This document shows positions 29,911 through 39,101 of a stretch of 64,000 nucleotides of DNA, piece by piece. A program made the translations under genes and the position numbers. The DNA lies in the NCBI RefSeq assembly GCF_014636475.1, contig NZ_BMEL01000001.1, forward strand, positions 248,001-312,000, read 5' to 3'. Source of the DNA: Halobacillus andaensis. Its GTDB lineage: Bacteria > Bacillota > Bacilli > Bacillales > Halobacillaceae. A model generated the notes under the pieces. It saw only the letters and a program-made list of their open reading frames with translations, ran no database searches and was not told the DNA's origin. Numbering within the stretch: the first letter of the stretch is position 1; every line of letters starts with the position of its first letter.

Positions 29911-30609
29911 ATGAACGCCGATCAATTATCTAAACGACTGGAAACCGTCGCTGACTTTTTGCAAAAGCCTATTCGGTTTGCTGATATAGGTTCTGATCAT
30001 GCCTACCTGCCTTGCTTTGTGTGTCAAAATGATCCTGAAGCTTTTGCAATAGCAGGGGAGTTAAATAAAGGACCATACTTAAGCGCATTAGAAGAAGTGA
30101 AAAAGCGTCAGCTGAACCACCAAATTGAAGTGATTCAAGGGAATGGATTAGAAGTTATTGATAATCGAATAAATCAAATTGTTATTGCGGGAATGGGCGG
30201 TCCATTAATCACGGAGATCTTAGATGAGGGCAAGGACAAGCTTACTCATGTTTCTAAAATCATTACTCAGCCGAATATTGATGCTCGATCCATTCGAAAG
30301 TGGCTGATTGACCACGAGTATAATTTAGTAAATGAAGTTATTCTCGAGGAAGGCGGACACGTATATGAAATTTTAGTAGCTGAAAAAGGGGAGCCCAAAA
30401 AGAATTATGAGGAAAAGCTGCTAGAGAGACAGTTATGGTTAGGTCCGCATTTACTCAAGGAAAAGAATTCTGCGTTTTATAAGAAGTGGGAAGAGGAAAA
30501 AGAAAAGAAACATCAAATTGTTGAACAAATGAAACGAGCATCTGAACCTGACTTTGAGAAAATAAAACAATTTAAAAAAGAAATTAGCTGGTTAGAGGAG
30601 GTTCTATGA
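29911..30609 (+). CDS. trmK: tRNA (adenine22-N1)-methyltransferase TrmK
   Basis: 232 residues, COG2384 SAM methyltransferase (YqfN) that makes m1A22 in tRNA. The SAM site is FADIGSDHAYLPCF, then GELNKGPYLSAL and QIVIAGMGGPLITEIL. A C-terminal coiled coil (about 165-225) completes the fold. Its stop overlaps the first ATG of the Nif3-family gene, the conserved yqfN-yqfO arrangement. Confidence 0.93.
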   Translation: MNADQLSKRLETVADFLQKPIRFADIGSDHAYLPCFVCQNDPEAFAIAGELNKGPYLSALEEVKKRQLNHQIEVIQGNGLEVIDNRINQIVIAGMGGPLITEILDEGKDKLTHVSKIITQPNIDARSIRKWLIDHEYNLVNEVILEEGGHVYEILVAEKGEPKKNYEEKLLERQLWLGPHLLKEKNSAFYKKWEEEKEKKHQIVEQMKRASEPDFEKIKQFKKEISWLEEVL

Positions 30610-31724
30610 TGAGTCTAAACGACGTAACAGTAGGTGATGTAATTTCAAAGCTGGAAGAAAGGGCACCTGCTAGCTTTGCATTTGACTGGGACAATGTAGG
30701 GTTGCAAGTAGGTTCTAAAAAGCAAACGGTAAAAAAAGTGATGGTTACATTGGATGTGTTAGAGAGAGTCGTAGACGAAGCGATAGAAAATGATATTGAT
30801 CTCATCATAGCACATCATCCGTTATTGTTTGTTAAATTGGATAAGATTGATGTTTCTACCCCTAAAGGGAGAACGATCCAAAAACTTCTGACACATAATA
30901 TTTGCGTCTATGCTTCTCATACAAACTTAGATATAGCACAAGGCGGAGTGAATGATGTAATGAGCGAGCTGCTTGAGATAGAAGATGCCAAACCGTTAAT
31001 TGAAACTAAAAAAGATAACCTTATTAAGCTTGCCGTTTATGTGCCAGATACACATGTTGATCGAGTTAGAGATGCTATAAGTGAAGCGGGGGCTGGTCAT
31101 ATAGGTAATTATAGTCATTGCACTTATCAAGTTAATGGAGAAGGCACTTTTAAGCCTCAAGCAGGCAGTGAACCATATATTGGAAACCAAGGCGAGTTAG
31201 AAAAAGTACAAGAAAAAAGAATTGAAACTATTCTTCCAAAATCGAGCCTTCCCCAGGTTTTAGATGCGATGTTTACCGCTCATCCTTACGAGGAAGCTGC
31301 TTATGATCTCTACCCGCTGTTAAATGAAGGGTCATCAGAGGGGGTAGGCAGAATCGGATCCCTAAAAAACCCTGTGACATTAAAGAAATTGTGTGAACGT
31401 GTGAAAGAAAAATATAATATTTCCAGCTTGCGTTTCGTGGGTGATCCTGAACAAATGGTACAGCGAGTAGCTGTGCTTGGGGGGAGTGGAGAGAAATATT
31501 ATGCTGCTGCATTAAACCAGGGAGCAGACGTTTACATTACAGGGGATATGACTTTTCACCTTGCACAAGAAGCTGAAGAAGATGGATTAGCAGTGATTGA
31601 TCCTGGTCATCATGTTGAAAAAGTAATGATGCCTGAATTGAAGAAATGGATTAAATCTTGCTTTGAAACAGATGTTCAAGTTATGATTTCCCAATCGAAT
31701 ACCGAGCCTTTCCGCTTTTCATAA
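30606..31724 (+). CDS. Nif3-like dinuclear metal protein (YqfO family)
   Basis: 372 residues. Nif3/NGG1p-interacting family with an inserted PII/CutA-like domain in the middle (about 130-235), the YqfO architecture. Metal ligands are visible in IIAHHPLLF, the SHTNLD motif, and the C-terminal DPGHHVEK. The family has been called GTP cyclohydrolase-like, without firm evidence in bacilli. ATG 30606 overlaps the trmK stop; ATG 30609 is 7 bases from AGAGGAGG and may be the real start. Confidence 0.92.
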   Translation: MMSLNDVTVGDVISKLEERAPASFAFDWDNVGLQVGSKKQTVKKVMVTLDVLERVVDEAIENDIDLIIAHHPLLFVKLDKIDVSTPKGRTIQKLLTHNICVYASHTNLDIAQGGVNDVMSELLEIEDAKPLIETKKDNLIKLAVYVPDTHVDRVRDAISEAGAGHIGNYSHCTYQVNGEGTFKPQAGSEPYIGNQGELEKVQEKRIETILPKSSLPQVLDAMFTAHPYEEAAYDLYPLLNEGSSEGVGRIGSLKNPVTLKKLCERVKEKYNISSLRFVGDPEQMVQRVAVLGGSGEKYYAAALNQGADVYITGDMTFHLAQEAEEDGLAVIDPGHHVEKVMMPELKKWIKSCFETDVQVMISQSNTEPFRFS

Positions 31725-31727
31725 TCA

Positions 31728-31767
31728 AAAGGCCGCTCGTTCGTTTAGAACAAGCGGCTTTTTTTTA
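31728..31767. terminator. Bidirectional terminator between yqfO-type gene and ispH
   Basis: AAAAGGCCGCT-type stem with AGCGGCTTTT, T8 on the plus strand and a shorter T-run on the minus strand. It serves two convergent genes and overlaps the ispH stop. Confidence 0.9.
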
Positions 31768-32712
31768 TTTTTTCTTTGCTCTTACTCGTGGAAGAATCTT
31801 TTTCTGTTCTACTTTGGATTCGCGAATCCAAGTATCCTCGTTTTCAGAGTCAAATTGTTCGATGAATTTAATAACTTCTTTAGTAATTGGTGTAGGAGTT
31901 GAAGCGCCTGCAGTTACAGCCACTTTTGAAACGCCTTTGAGCCAATCCAGATCAATTTCAGTAACATCAGCAATACGATAGGCTTGAGTGCCGGCGATTT
32001 CCATTGAAACTTGAGCTAATCGATTAGAGTTATTACTTTTAGGGTCACCTACAACTAGAGTTAAATCAGCATCTTTTGCCTGTTCAGACACAGCTTCTTG
32101 TCTGACTTGTGTGGCCATGCAAATTTCTTGATGTTTCTCTACGTGAGGATACTTTTCTTTAACTTTTTCCATCACGTCATAGACGTCCCATTGACTCATT
32201 GTTGTTTGATTTGTAATTAACAGCTTATCGTGATCAAGGTCAAGTTCTTCAACGTCTTCTTCTGTTTGCACGAGGTGAACCTTCCCGGGGGCAACTCCCA
32301 TAGCTCCTTCCGGCTCTGGGTGGCCTTTTTTCCCAACGTATACAATTTCATACCCTTCTGCTACACGGTCTCTAATAAGATTGTGGGTATTTGTAACATC
32401 TGGACAAGTGGCATCAAGGGTCATTAATCCTTTTCTCTTTGCTCTTTCTTTAACTTCTGGTGAAACTCCGTGAGCTGTAAAAATAACAGTCCCATCGTTA
32501 ATACCTTCTAATAGATCTAAACGGTTTTTACCATCGACGGTTATAATTCCTTCACTTTCAAATGCATCGGTAACATGAGAGTTGTGGACAATCATACCTA
32601 AAATATATATCGGTCTTGGCAGATTAGGGTCTTTTGCAGCATTTTGAGCAATAACCATAGCATCTACCACTCCGTAACAATAACCGCGAGGGGCGATTTT
32701 TATGACTTCCAT
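31765..32712 (-). CDS. ispH: 4-hydroxy-3-methylbut-2-enyl diphosphate reductase IspH
   Basis: 315 residues, iron-sulfur enzyme that makes IPP and DMAPP, the last step of the MEP isoprenoid pathway. Three conserved cysteines are seen: [23 protein letters not shown] and [12 protein letters not shown]. The [14 protein letters not shown] block is near the C-terminus. The start at 32712 gives [10 protein letters not shown] and has AGGAGGA about 9 bases upstream; the longer reading includes the promoter region. Unusually C-terminal Lys/Arg-rich tail. IspG, the previous enzyme, is 4 kb away on the same strand. Confidence 0.95.
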   Translation of the reverse strand: MEVIKIAPRGYCYGVVDAMVIAQNAAKDPNLPRPIYILGMIVHNSHVTDAFESEGIITVDGKNRLDLLEGINDGTVIFTAHGVSPEVKERAKRKGLMTLDATCPDVTNTHNLIRDRVAEGYEIVYVGKKGHPEPEGAMGVAPGKVHLVQTEEDVEELDLDHDKLLITNQTTMSQWDVYDVMEKVKEKYPHVEKHQEICMATQVRQEAVSEQAKDADLTLVVGDPKSNNSNRLAQVSMEIAGTQAYRIADVTEIDLDWLKGVSKVAVTAGASTPTPITKEVIKFIEQFDSENEDTWIRESKVEQKKILPRVRAKKK

Positions 32713-32770
32713 TTCATAAATCCTCCTCTTCGTTCTAAAAACAACTTTGAAACGAATTAATTCATCCTCT

Positions 32771-32799
32771 ATTATAAAGGCTAAAGCTATAGAAGACAA
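32771..32799 (-). promoter_or_regulatory. ispH promoter
   Basis: On the minus strand: TTGTCT (32799-32794), 17 bases, TATAAT (32776-32771). The predicted start is about 50 bases before the ispH ATG. Confidence 0.75.
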
Positions 32800-32878
32800 A
32801 GAATCTCTATGATTCGTGCAATTCCTCCTATAGTCGATTATAATAGGATAGGGATAATATACATTAAAGGAGTACGTT

Positions 32879-34201
32879 ATGAGTAACCATTCATTTAAGG
32901 AATACGCAATAGGCTCAAGTGTAGAGCAAATTATAGAGGGGCTGGGTTTTACAAATCCTACGCCGATTCAACAGCAGGTCATACCCGCGGCTTTACGCGG
33001 TGAAAGTTTAATTGGGCAGTCACATACTGGCTCAGGTAAGACTCATGCTTATTTATTGCCACTTTTTAATCAGATGAACGAAGCAGAAGAGAGTGTGCAA
33101 TTTGTTGTAACTGCACCTACTCGGGAACTAGCCATGCAAATATATAATGAAGTGAAAAAAGCTATTCAACTTGCTGGAAAAGATGAAGTTTGGCGATCCA
33201 GCTTAGTTATTGGAGGTACGGATAAGCAAAGAATGATAGATAAACTTTCCGCTAACCCTCCGCAAATAATTGTAGGAACACCCGGACGAATTTTAGACAT
33301 GGTTAAGGAAGAAGCCTTAAACGTGCATCATGTAAAATCTTTTGTGCTGGATGAAGCAGACTTAATGCTGGATTTAGGTTTTATAGAAGATGTAGATCAA
33401 ATTTTACTTCGTATGAATGAGGACCTTCAATTATTAGTTTTCTCAGCTACAATTCCAGAGCGATTGCAGCCCTTTCTCAAGAAATATTTAGTAAATCCAA
33501 CTCAGATTGAGATTAAAGATGATAAACCGTCCCCGGAAACAATGGAGCATCGTCTAATTGCTCTAAGGCATAAAGAACCTGCTGATGTAATTTTCGAGAT
33601 TTCAAAAAGCATCCAGCCGTATTTAGCGATCATTTTTACAAATGGCAAAGAACAAGCGGATGAGTTGGCTTCTTCATTGTTGGATAAAGGATTAGAAACA
33701 GGGGTTATTCATGGCGGATTAAGCCCGAGAGAACGGAAGCGTATGCTTAAAGAGCTTCAAAACTTACGTTATCAATACATTGTTGCCACAGATCTTGCAT
33801 CTAGGGGGATTGATATTCAAGGCGTTAGTCACGTCATTAATGCCAGAATGCCAAAAGAAGAAGAATTTTATATTCATCGTGTAGGACGAACTGCTAGAGC
33901 TGGCTTAGAAGGAACGGCTATTAACTTATATACAGAAGAAGATTTGCCTTTGATTGAGAAGCTAGAAAAGCGTGGATTATCCTTTACATTTTATGAAGTA
34001 AGAAATGGAGAATGGGTGGAGGCGAAGTCATATAAAGAAAGACAAAAACGCACCCCAATCCAATCTGATCTTGAAAAGAAAGCAAAACGAATGGTCAAAA
34101 AGCCTAAAAAGGTTAAACCAGGATACAAGAAGAAAATGAAACAAGAAGCAGATAAAAATTATAAGAAACTCAAAAGAGACAGCTTTCGCAAGAAGCGATA
34201 G
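32879..34201 (+). CDS. cshB: DEAD-box RNA helicase CshB
   Basis: 440 residues. Q motif [13 protein letters not shown]; motif I SHTGSGKT; Ia PTREL; motif II DEAD (VLDEADLML); motif III SAT; IV-VI including [22 protein letters not shown] and [10 protein letters not shown]. The C-terminal tail after about 390 is very Lys/Arg-rich and should bind RNA. The order ispH-cshB-nfo matches B. subtilis yqfP-yqfR-yqfS, and B. subtilis CshB (YqfR) acts in cold shock and ribosome assembly. AAAGGAG precedes ATG 32879. Confidence 0.94.
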   Translation: MSNHSFKEYAIGSSVEQIIEGLGFTNPTPIQQQVIPAALRGESLIGQSHTGSGKTHAYLLPLFNQMNEAEESVQFVVTAPTRELAMQIYNEVKKAIQLAGKDEVWRSSLVIGGTDKQRMIDKLSANPPQIIVGTPGRILDMVKEEALNVHHVKSFVLDEADLMLDLGFIEDVDQILLRMNEDLQLLVFSATIPERLQPFLKKYLVNPTQIEIKDDKPSPETMEHRLIALRHKEPADVIFEISKSIQPYLAIIFTNGKEQADELASSLLDKGLETGVIHGGLSPRERKRMLKELQNLRYQYIVATDLASRGIDIQGVSHVINARMPKEEEFYIHRVGRTARAGLEGTAINLYTEEDLPLIEKLEKRGLSFTFYEVRNGEWVEAKSYKERQKRTPIQSDLEKKAKRMVKKPKKVKPGYKKKMKQEADKNYKKLKRDSFRKKR

Positions 34202-34215
34202 AGAGGAGTATAACT

Positions 34216-35109
34216 ATGGTTAAAATTGGATCTCACGTTTCTATGAAGGGGAAAAAGATGTTGCTCGGAGCAAGTGAAGAGGCCGCTTCATATGGTTCAT
34301 CCACCTTTATGATCTATACAGGGGCGCCTCAAAATACGAGAAGGCGTCCAATCGAAGAATTGAATATTGAAAATGGAACGAAGCATATGCAAGATAATGG
34401 TATTGAAGATATTATTGTGCATGCTCCTTATATCATTAATATTGGGAATACAACTAAACCTGAAACATTTGAGTTAGGAGTCGATTTTTTAAGAAATGAA
34501 ATCAAGCGAACGGAAGCGATTGGCTCAAAGCAAATCGTGTTACACCCTGGTTCTCACGTAGGACAGGGAGCCGATAAGGGAATAGCGAAAATTATTGATG
34601 GTTTAAATGAAGTGCTGCACAAAGACCAAACGGCTCAAATTGCGTTAGAAACAATGGCTGGAAAAGGGTCAGAGTGTGGACGCAGCTTCGAGGAGATCGC
34701 TCAGATTATCGATGGAGTTACACTTAATGAAAAACTTTCTGTATGCTTAGATACTTGTCACATTCACGATGCGGGATATAATGTAGTGGACGATTTCGAT
34801 GGTGTACTTGATGAATTTGACCGCGTGGTAGGAATCGACAGAATTAAAGTAGTACACGTTAATGACAGCAAAAATATCCAAGGTGCAGGAAAAGACCGCC
34901 ATGAAAATATTGGATTCGGCCACATTGGTTTTGACGCTTTACATTACATTGTTCACCATGAAACATTTAAAGATATTCCTAAAATTCTTGAAACTCCATA
35001 TGTAGGAGAAGATAAGAAAAATAAACAGCCTCCATATCAATTTGAAATTGATATGCTTAAAAAAGGAATATTTGATGAGGAACTAAAAGAGAAAATTAAG
35101 AATCAGTAA
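34216..35109 (+). CDS. nfo: Endonuclease IV (Nfo)
   Basis: 297 residues, zinc-dependent AP endonuclease of base excision repair. The TIM-barrel metal ligands appear in [40 protein letters not shown] and [11 protein letters not shown], the standard family motifs. It follows cshB by 14 bases. In B. subtilis the orthologue YqfS is a spore protein; a sporulation promoter is not apparent here. A dispersed repeat and a terminator follow. Confidence 0.96.
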   Translation: MVKIGSHVSMKGKKMLLGASEEAASYGSSTFMIYTGAPQNTRRRPIEELNIENGTKHMQDNGIEDIIVHAPYIINIGNTTKPETFELGVDFLRNEIKRTEAIGSKQIVLHPGSHVGQGADKGIAKIIDGLNEVLHKDQTAQIALETMAGKGSECGRSFEEIAQIIDGVTLNEKLSVCLDTCHIHDAGYNVVDDFDGVLDEFDRVVGIDRIKVVHVNDSKNIQGAGKDRHENIGFGHIGFDALHYIVHHETFKDIPKILETPYVGEDKKNKQPPYQFEIDMLKKGIFDEELKEKIKNQ

Positions 35110-35138
35110 AGAAGTGAAACTTTAGTTTCTCTTTCATC

Positions 35139-35313
35139 TTGAATAAACATTCCTTGCATGACTAAGAGGAAAGGGTTTTAGGAAACGACTCCTTTTCCAT
35201 GGGCGAATGGTGTGACTCCTTGGGCTGAAAAGCCCTCCGGGGCCTTATTCGTGTCTCCCATTGGAGTGTCGCCGTTTCCTGTTCCATTTCTCCATACCAT
35301 AATGGAGAAACCC
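35139..35313. repeat. Dispersed palindromic repeat, copy A
   Basis: About 175 bases of nested hairpins. Outer arm AGGAAAC (35180-35186) pairs with GTTTCCT (35274-35280), then CGAAT (35204-35208) with ATTCG (35247-35251), then GGGCT (35222-35226) with AGCCC (35231-35235). A second hairpin, TCTCCAT/ATGGAGA, lies at 35289-35309. It shares a 22-base exact block at 35165-35186 and 36 of 38 bases at 35243-35280 with copy B at 54.2 kb. No coding frame. It lies between the nfo stop and a terminator. Such GC-rich palindromic repeats occur in other Bacillaceae; the mode of spread is unknown. Confidence 0.85.
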
Positions 35314-35314
35314 T

Positions 35315-35344
35315 GAGAGTGCTCAAAAGCACTCTCTTTTTTTT
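35315..35344. terminator. Terminator after nfo and copy A repeat
   Basis: GAGAGTGCT (35315-35323) with AGCACTCTC (35328-35336), then T8. It is convergent with the DUF2624 gene, whose stop adjoins the T-run. Confidence 0.92.
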
Positions 35345-35627
35345 ACTGAAGCCACTCTTCTACGCCATACTGTTTGGCCAAACGATGTAATAACATATCT
35401 AGAGAGCGGGCCGTTTCGTTAGATGTGATAGCTGCAAGTTTCCGAAGCATTCTCTTTCTACCTTGCTTTTCAAAGGGATTTTCCTTATTTTTCTTTAACT
35501 CTTTTACAATTTTCTCTGCTTCTTTATAAGTAAGGGAGATATCGTACATTTGACTGAAATAAATTAGCTCTTCTGTGGTTATGTTTTTTAATTTGTGGGT
35601 AATGTACTGTTGTGCCATGTTTTTCAT
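35343..35627 (-). CDS. yqfT: DUF2624 family protein (YqfT-like)
   Basis: 94 residues, helical and basic. It starts MKNMAQQYITHKLKNITTEE and contains YDISLTYKEAEKIVKELKK, matching the DUF2624/YqfT family placed after nfo in Bacillaceae. A GAAGGAGA ribosome site lies 9 bases upstream of the ATG at 35627. Function unknown. Confidence 0.85.
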   Translation of the reverse strand: MKNMAQQYITHKLKNITTEELIYFSQMYDISLTYKEAEKIVKELKKNKENPFEKQGRKRMLRKLAAITSNETARSLDMLLHRLAKQYGVEEWLQ

Positions 35628-35792
35628 CTATCCATTCTCCTTCTTTAACTATTCAGTACACCTTATGTTCAGAGGATAGGAATCGTTCTAAGTTTTACCA
35701 TATGATTATTGATTGAGTTTTAAAGAAGAGTGGAGTATTATGATTCGATGTGTGCCATAAGTGAAGAATTGTGGGCAGAAGGAGTGTTCGTT

Positions 35793-36497
35793 TTGCGAGC
35801 TGTTACAATGTTTGCTCAAATTAGCTTTACGATTATCTTAATTACGGGTTCGGTTTTAATCGTTCATTATTATAAAGATAAAGATAATCGTTTATTAGCG
35901 GAAAAAAATGAGCAGCTTACGGAAGAAAATGAGAAGTTGCAGTCAGAATATGATTACTTAACATCTGATGCGGCAAAGCTTGAAGATCGTGATTTTGATA
36001 ATTGGTCATACTTAGAAGAACAAGCCAATGCTTTTTACAAAGACAGTAGTGGTGAATTTAAAAAGCCCTGGGCTTTATTTCTAGTTAAACAAGCAGAAAA
36101 ATATGGGGTAGATCCCATTGTTGTTTATGAATTGCTAAAAGTGGAAACAGGGGACACATTTGACCCTGAGCTTGTTGGACCAGAAACAAAATATGGTAAA
36201 GCATATGGAATGGCGCAGTTTATGAAGAATACAGCACCATGGATTGCTGATATGGCTGGCCTGCCTTATGAAGAAGAGTTATTATTTGATCCCTATTATT
36301 CAATTCAATTGTCTGTTGTATACCTCGATTTTTTATACAACAAGTACAATAATTGGGATGAAGCTTTAACAGCTTATCATCGAGGAGTGGGAGGTCTTAA
36401 GAATTATGTAGAAGAGAATGGGGATGCGAAAAGCTGGTATGCGAAAGAGATCCAGTCAAAAGCTAATGCACATGATACTTTAGCTAGTGCGAACTAA
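35793..36497 (+). CDS. Membrane-anchored lytic transglycosylase-like protein
   Basis: About 234 residues. An N-terminal anchor (about 5-28, FAQISFTIILITGSVLIVHYY) is followed by a Glu/Lys coiled coil (about 33-65) and a C-terminal SLT lysozyme-like domain. The likely catalytic Glu is in VYELLKVETGDTF, with AYGMAQFMKNTA and LTAYHRGVGGL further on, typical of family 23 enzymes. It should cleave peptidoglycan near the membrane. TTG 35793 is chosen because AGAAGGAG (35777-35784) lies 8 bases before it; a longer in-frame reading from 35730 lacks a site. Confidence 0.88.
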   Translation: MRAVTMFAQISFTIILITGSVLIVHYYKDKDNRLLAEKNEQLTEENEKLQSEYDYLTSDAAKLEDRDFDNWSYLEEQANAFYKDSSGEFKKPWALFLVKQAEKYGVDPIVVYELLKVETGDTFDPELVGPETKYGKAYGMAQFMKNTAPWIADMAGLPYEEELLFDPYYSIQLSVVYLDFLYNKYNNWDEALTAYHRGVGGLKNYVEENGDAKSWYAKEIQSKANAHDTLASAN

Positions 36498-36615
36498 TGA
36501 AATTTTCTACACGTGTAGAGGGTTTTCGCTTTATAATCCCATTATATACCTCACCTAAAAAAAGAGTTTCTTCACATACTAAACTTGATTCTCAAACAGA
36601 AAGTGAGGGTTTTGT

Positions 36616-37032
36616 ATGGAAGAAACAAATAAGTCTGTAGGGGATCAGGAAGAACAAGAGCTTCAAAAGCATGGAGAAGAAATCGATTATTCTACAGAAG
36701 TAGAACGAGTCGCTAATCAACCTGTTTATGGCGAAAGCTATGATGAGGAATATGCTCAAGAAGCTGCGATGCCTATAAACGAACCTATTCGTTCTCAAGA
36801 AGCAGAGACGAACATGGAAGAGGAAGTTAAGTCAGGTATGGCTTGGGTGGGACTATCCGCTGCAATTCTTTCCTTCTTCTTTGCTCCGTTTTTACTTGGA
36901 ATCGTGGGGATTGTATTTGGTGTTATTGGTAAAAGGCGTGGAGCGGATACGCTAGGTAATATGGCGATCATAATCAGTATCGTTTCCATCCTATTTTCGT
37001 TATTCTTAGCTCCCGTAACTCAAATATTTTAA
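36616..37032 (+). CDS. DUF4190-like two-helix membrane protein
   Basis: 138 residues. A long acidic, disordered N-terminus (about 1-72) precedes two membrane helices (about 75-135) with AWVGLSAAILSFFFAPFLLG, GIVGIVFGVIGKRRGADTLG and AIIISIVSILFSLF. This helix-G-rich-loop-helix pattern is that of DUF4190-type proteins; B. subtilis has YqfX in this position before ispG. Function unknown. Ribosome site GTGAGGG. It ends at a terminator shared with ispG. Confidence 0.8.
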   Translation: MEETNKSVGDQEEQELQKHGEEIDYSTEVERVANQPVYGESYDEEYAQEAAMPINEPIRSQEAETNMEEEVKSGMAWVGLSAAILSFFFAPFLLGIVGIVFGVIGKRRGADTLGNMAIIISIVSILFSLFLAPVTQIF

Positions 37033-37036
37033 CCTA

Positions 37037-37065
37037 AAAAAGGTGGACCGCTTTGGTCCACCTTT
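37037..37065. terminator. Bidirectional terminator before ispG
   Basis: AAAAGGTGGACC pairs with GGTCCACCTTTT around a 4-5 base loop, with U-rich tails in both directions. It serves two convergent genes. Confidence 0.88.
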
Positions 37066-37068
37066 TGT

Positions 37069-38178
37069 TTATGCTTTTTGTTCTTCTTTTTCCAGTCGTT
37101 CTTTCTCGTAATGTTCTTCGGCAAGTTTATCGACTTCTTTTTTCAATTCCTCAACCATAATGTCTTCAGGGACTTTACGAATGATTTCTCCGTGACGGAA
37201 GAGAAGTCCTTCTCCTCGAGCCCCGGCAATTCCAATGTCCGCTTCTCTTGCTTCGCCAGGGCCGTTAACTGCACAACCAAGGACTGCTACTTTTATAGGA
37301 GCTTTAATTGTTTGAATATATTCTTCAACTTCATTAGCGATTGAAATTAAGTCAATTTCAATACGACCGCAAGTTGGGCAAGAAATTAACGTAGCTGCGT
37401 TAGAAGCTAAACCGTAAGATTTTAACAACTCTTTAGCCACTTTAACTTCTTCAACAGGATCGGCACTTAAGCTTACTCGAAGAGTACTGCCGATTCCTTT
37501 ACTCAGAATAGCTCCTAATCCTGCTGCGCTTTTTACTGTCCCGGCAAACAATGTTCCGGATTCAGTAATTCCAAGGTGAAGCGGGTAAGAAATTACTTCG
37601 GCTGCTTTTTCATAAGCATCAATAGCTAATTTAACATCTGATGCTTTCAGAGAAACAATAATGTCGTGAAAGTCTAGATCTTCAAGGATCTTAATATGGT
37701 GCAATGCACTTTCTACCATACCCTCAGCGGTAGGATAGCCGTATTTCTCGAGGATATGTCGTTCTAAAGATCCCGCATTAACTCCGATTCGAATCGGGAT
37801 ATTTTTAGCTTTAGCTGCTTCAACAACAGCTTCTACTTTTTCTCGTTTACCAATATTCCCCGGGTTAATTCGAATTTTATCGGCTCCGCCTTCGATGGCT
37901 TTTAAAGCTTTTTTATAATCGAAGTGGATATCCACCACTAATGGAATGTTAATTCTTTTTTTAATTTCAGGAATCGCGTCCGCTGCTCGATCGTCTGGAC
38001 ATGCGACACGAACAACCTGACATCCTGCTTCTTCTAAACGATGAATTTCAGCTACTGTAGCTTCTACATCGTGAGTTTTAGTTGTAGTCATGGACTGTAT
38101 CACAACCTGATCTGCTCCACCTATGGTCAGATCGCCGACTTTAACAGGTCGAGTATCTTTTCTGTGAGTTATTGCCAT
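37069..38178 (-). CDS. ispG: 4-hydroxy-3-methylbut-2-enyl diphosphate synthase IspG
   Basis: 369 residues, flavodoxin-dependent iron-sulfur enzyme of the MEP pathway, converting MEcPP to HMBPP, the substrate of IspH. The TIM barrel begins [16 protein letters not shown] and [14 protein letters not shown]. The C-terminal [4Fe-4S] site has CPTCGR and [13 protein letters not shown]. The C-terminal tail is Glu/Lys-rich. ATG at 38178 has AAAGGAG upstream; the longer reading adds 23 residues without a site. It is coded on the opposite strand to its neighbours, as in B. subtilis. Confidence 0.95.
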   Translation of the reverse strand: MAITHRKDTRPVKVGDLTIGGADQVVIQSMTTTKTHDVEATVAEIHRLEEAGCQVVRVACPDDRAADAIPEIKKRINIPLVVDIHFDYKKALKAIEGGADKIRINPGNIGKREKVEAVVEAAKAKNIPIRIGVNAGSLERHILEKYGYPTAEGMVESALHHIKILEDLDFHDIIVSLKASDVKLAIDAYEKAAEVISYPLHLGITESGTLFAGTVKSAAGLGAILSKGIGSTLRVSLSADPVEEVKVAKELLKSYGLASNAATLISCPTCGRIEIDLISIANEVEEYIQTIKAPIKVAVLGCAVNGPGEAREADIGIAGARGEGLLFRHGEIIRKVPEDIMVEELKKEVDKLAEEHYEKERLEKEEQKA

Positions 38179-38370
38179 TAATAATCGCTCCTTTGTATCT
38201 GGAAAAAAGCTCATTATAAATACCACTTTCATTATAAGGGGTATCATCTTAAATGAGAAGTATAGACACTTAAAACTTACGGTTTGTTTACATTACTTTC
38301 GACAAAATTGTACGTTAGCCTTTAAAATTATATCATGAGGATGAAGAGATGAAAAACTTTACAGCTAATT

Positions 38371-38399
38371 TGAAACAAAATGTTTCACTAAAACGTATA
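38371..38399 (+). promoter_or_regulatory. Sigma-W type promoter of the short NfeD gene
   Basis: TGAAAC (38371-38376), 17 bases, CGTATA (38394-38399), identical in both boxes and spacing to the nfeD-floA promoter at 9865. In B. subtilis the short NfeD gene yuaF is sigma-W dependent. Confidence 0.85.
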
Positions 38400-38430
38400 T
38401 AATATAGAAGAATGGAAAGAAGGTGAATGA

Positions 38431-39075
38431 ATGGGGTTATTATCGCACGATTGGATCGTTTTACTCGTCACACTATTTGGTACCTTGTTTTTAATCGGAG
38501 AGTTACTTGTTAACATGCGTGGTCTCTTTGGAGTACTCGGCTTAGGTTTCATTAGCGTTTATTTTTACTCCTTTCTAACGCCGGATATGTTTGCTCTTAT
38601 GATGTTTGTTTATATTCTAGGGTTAACTTTAATTATTATTGACGGAAAAGTGGTAAATGACGGTACACTAGCTACAATTGGTGCAACTGCTATGATCATT
38701 GCAGTTGGTTTTAGTGCCCCTAACTGGGTATCAGGTTTGTACGCAGTGATTGGTGTGTTGATTGGCGGTGCTTCTTCTCTTATGTTCCTGAAAGTCTTCA
38801 AACGAAGGGAAATGTGGACGAAGATCGCTTTAGTTGACCAGCTAAGTTCCGAGATGGGTTATAACTCAATGAAGGAGTCATACGCTGACTTGGTAAACAA
38901 AACAGGAAAAGCACTGACCGATATGAGGCCTGTTGGAACCATTCAAATTGATGAGGAAGAATACAGTGCTGTTTCGAATGGACAATGGATTTATAAAGGA
39001 GACGAATTAAGAGTCGTTTCCGTGGATGGCACAAGGATATTAGTTAAAAAAACATCAAAACCAACAGAGGAATAG
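38431..39075 (+). CDS. Short NfeD protein (NfeD2/YuaF-like)
   Basis: 214 residues. Several membrane helices (about 8-125) with ITLFGTLFLIGELLVN-like start, GLFGVLGLGFISV and LVIGVLIGGASSL-type repeats precede a C-terminal OB-fold (about 140-210) with MRPVGTIQIDEEEYSAVSNG and LRVVSVDGTRILVKK. This is the protease-less NfeD form. In B. subtilis it is paired with the flotillin FloT; here it is a single gene with its own terminator and no flotillin beside it. AGAAGGTG precedes ATG 38431. Confidence 0.88.
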   Translation: MGLLSHDWIVLLVTLFGTLFLIGELLVNMRGLFGVLGLGFISVYFYSFLTPDMFALMMFVYILGLTLIIIDGKVVNDGTLATIGATAMIIAVGFSAPNWVSGLYAVIGVLIGGASSLMFLKVFKRREMWTKIALVDQLSSEMGYNSMKESYADLVNKTGKALTDMRPVGTIQIDEEEYSAVSNGQWIYKGDELRVVSVDGTRILVKKTSKPTEE

Positions 39076-39101
39076 ACCAGTGATTATGCTGGTCTATTTT
39101 T
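39072..39101. terminator. Terminator after NfeD2, overlapping a minus-strand gene end
   Basis: ATAGACCAG (39072-39080) with CTGGTCTAT (39089-39097), then T-run. The downstream arm also codes for the last residues of the DUF1189 protein. Confidence 0.9.

Noticed and set aside
38369-38386. GAAACaaaatGTTTC before NfeD2 as an operator
   Set aside because: It coincides with the -35 of the sigma-W type promoter and is short; chance symmetry is likely.
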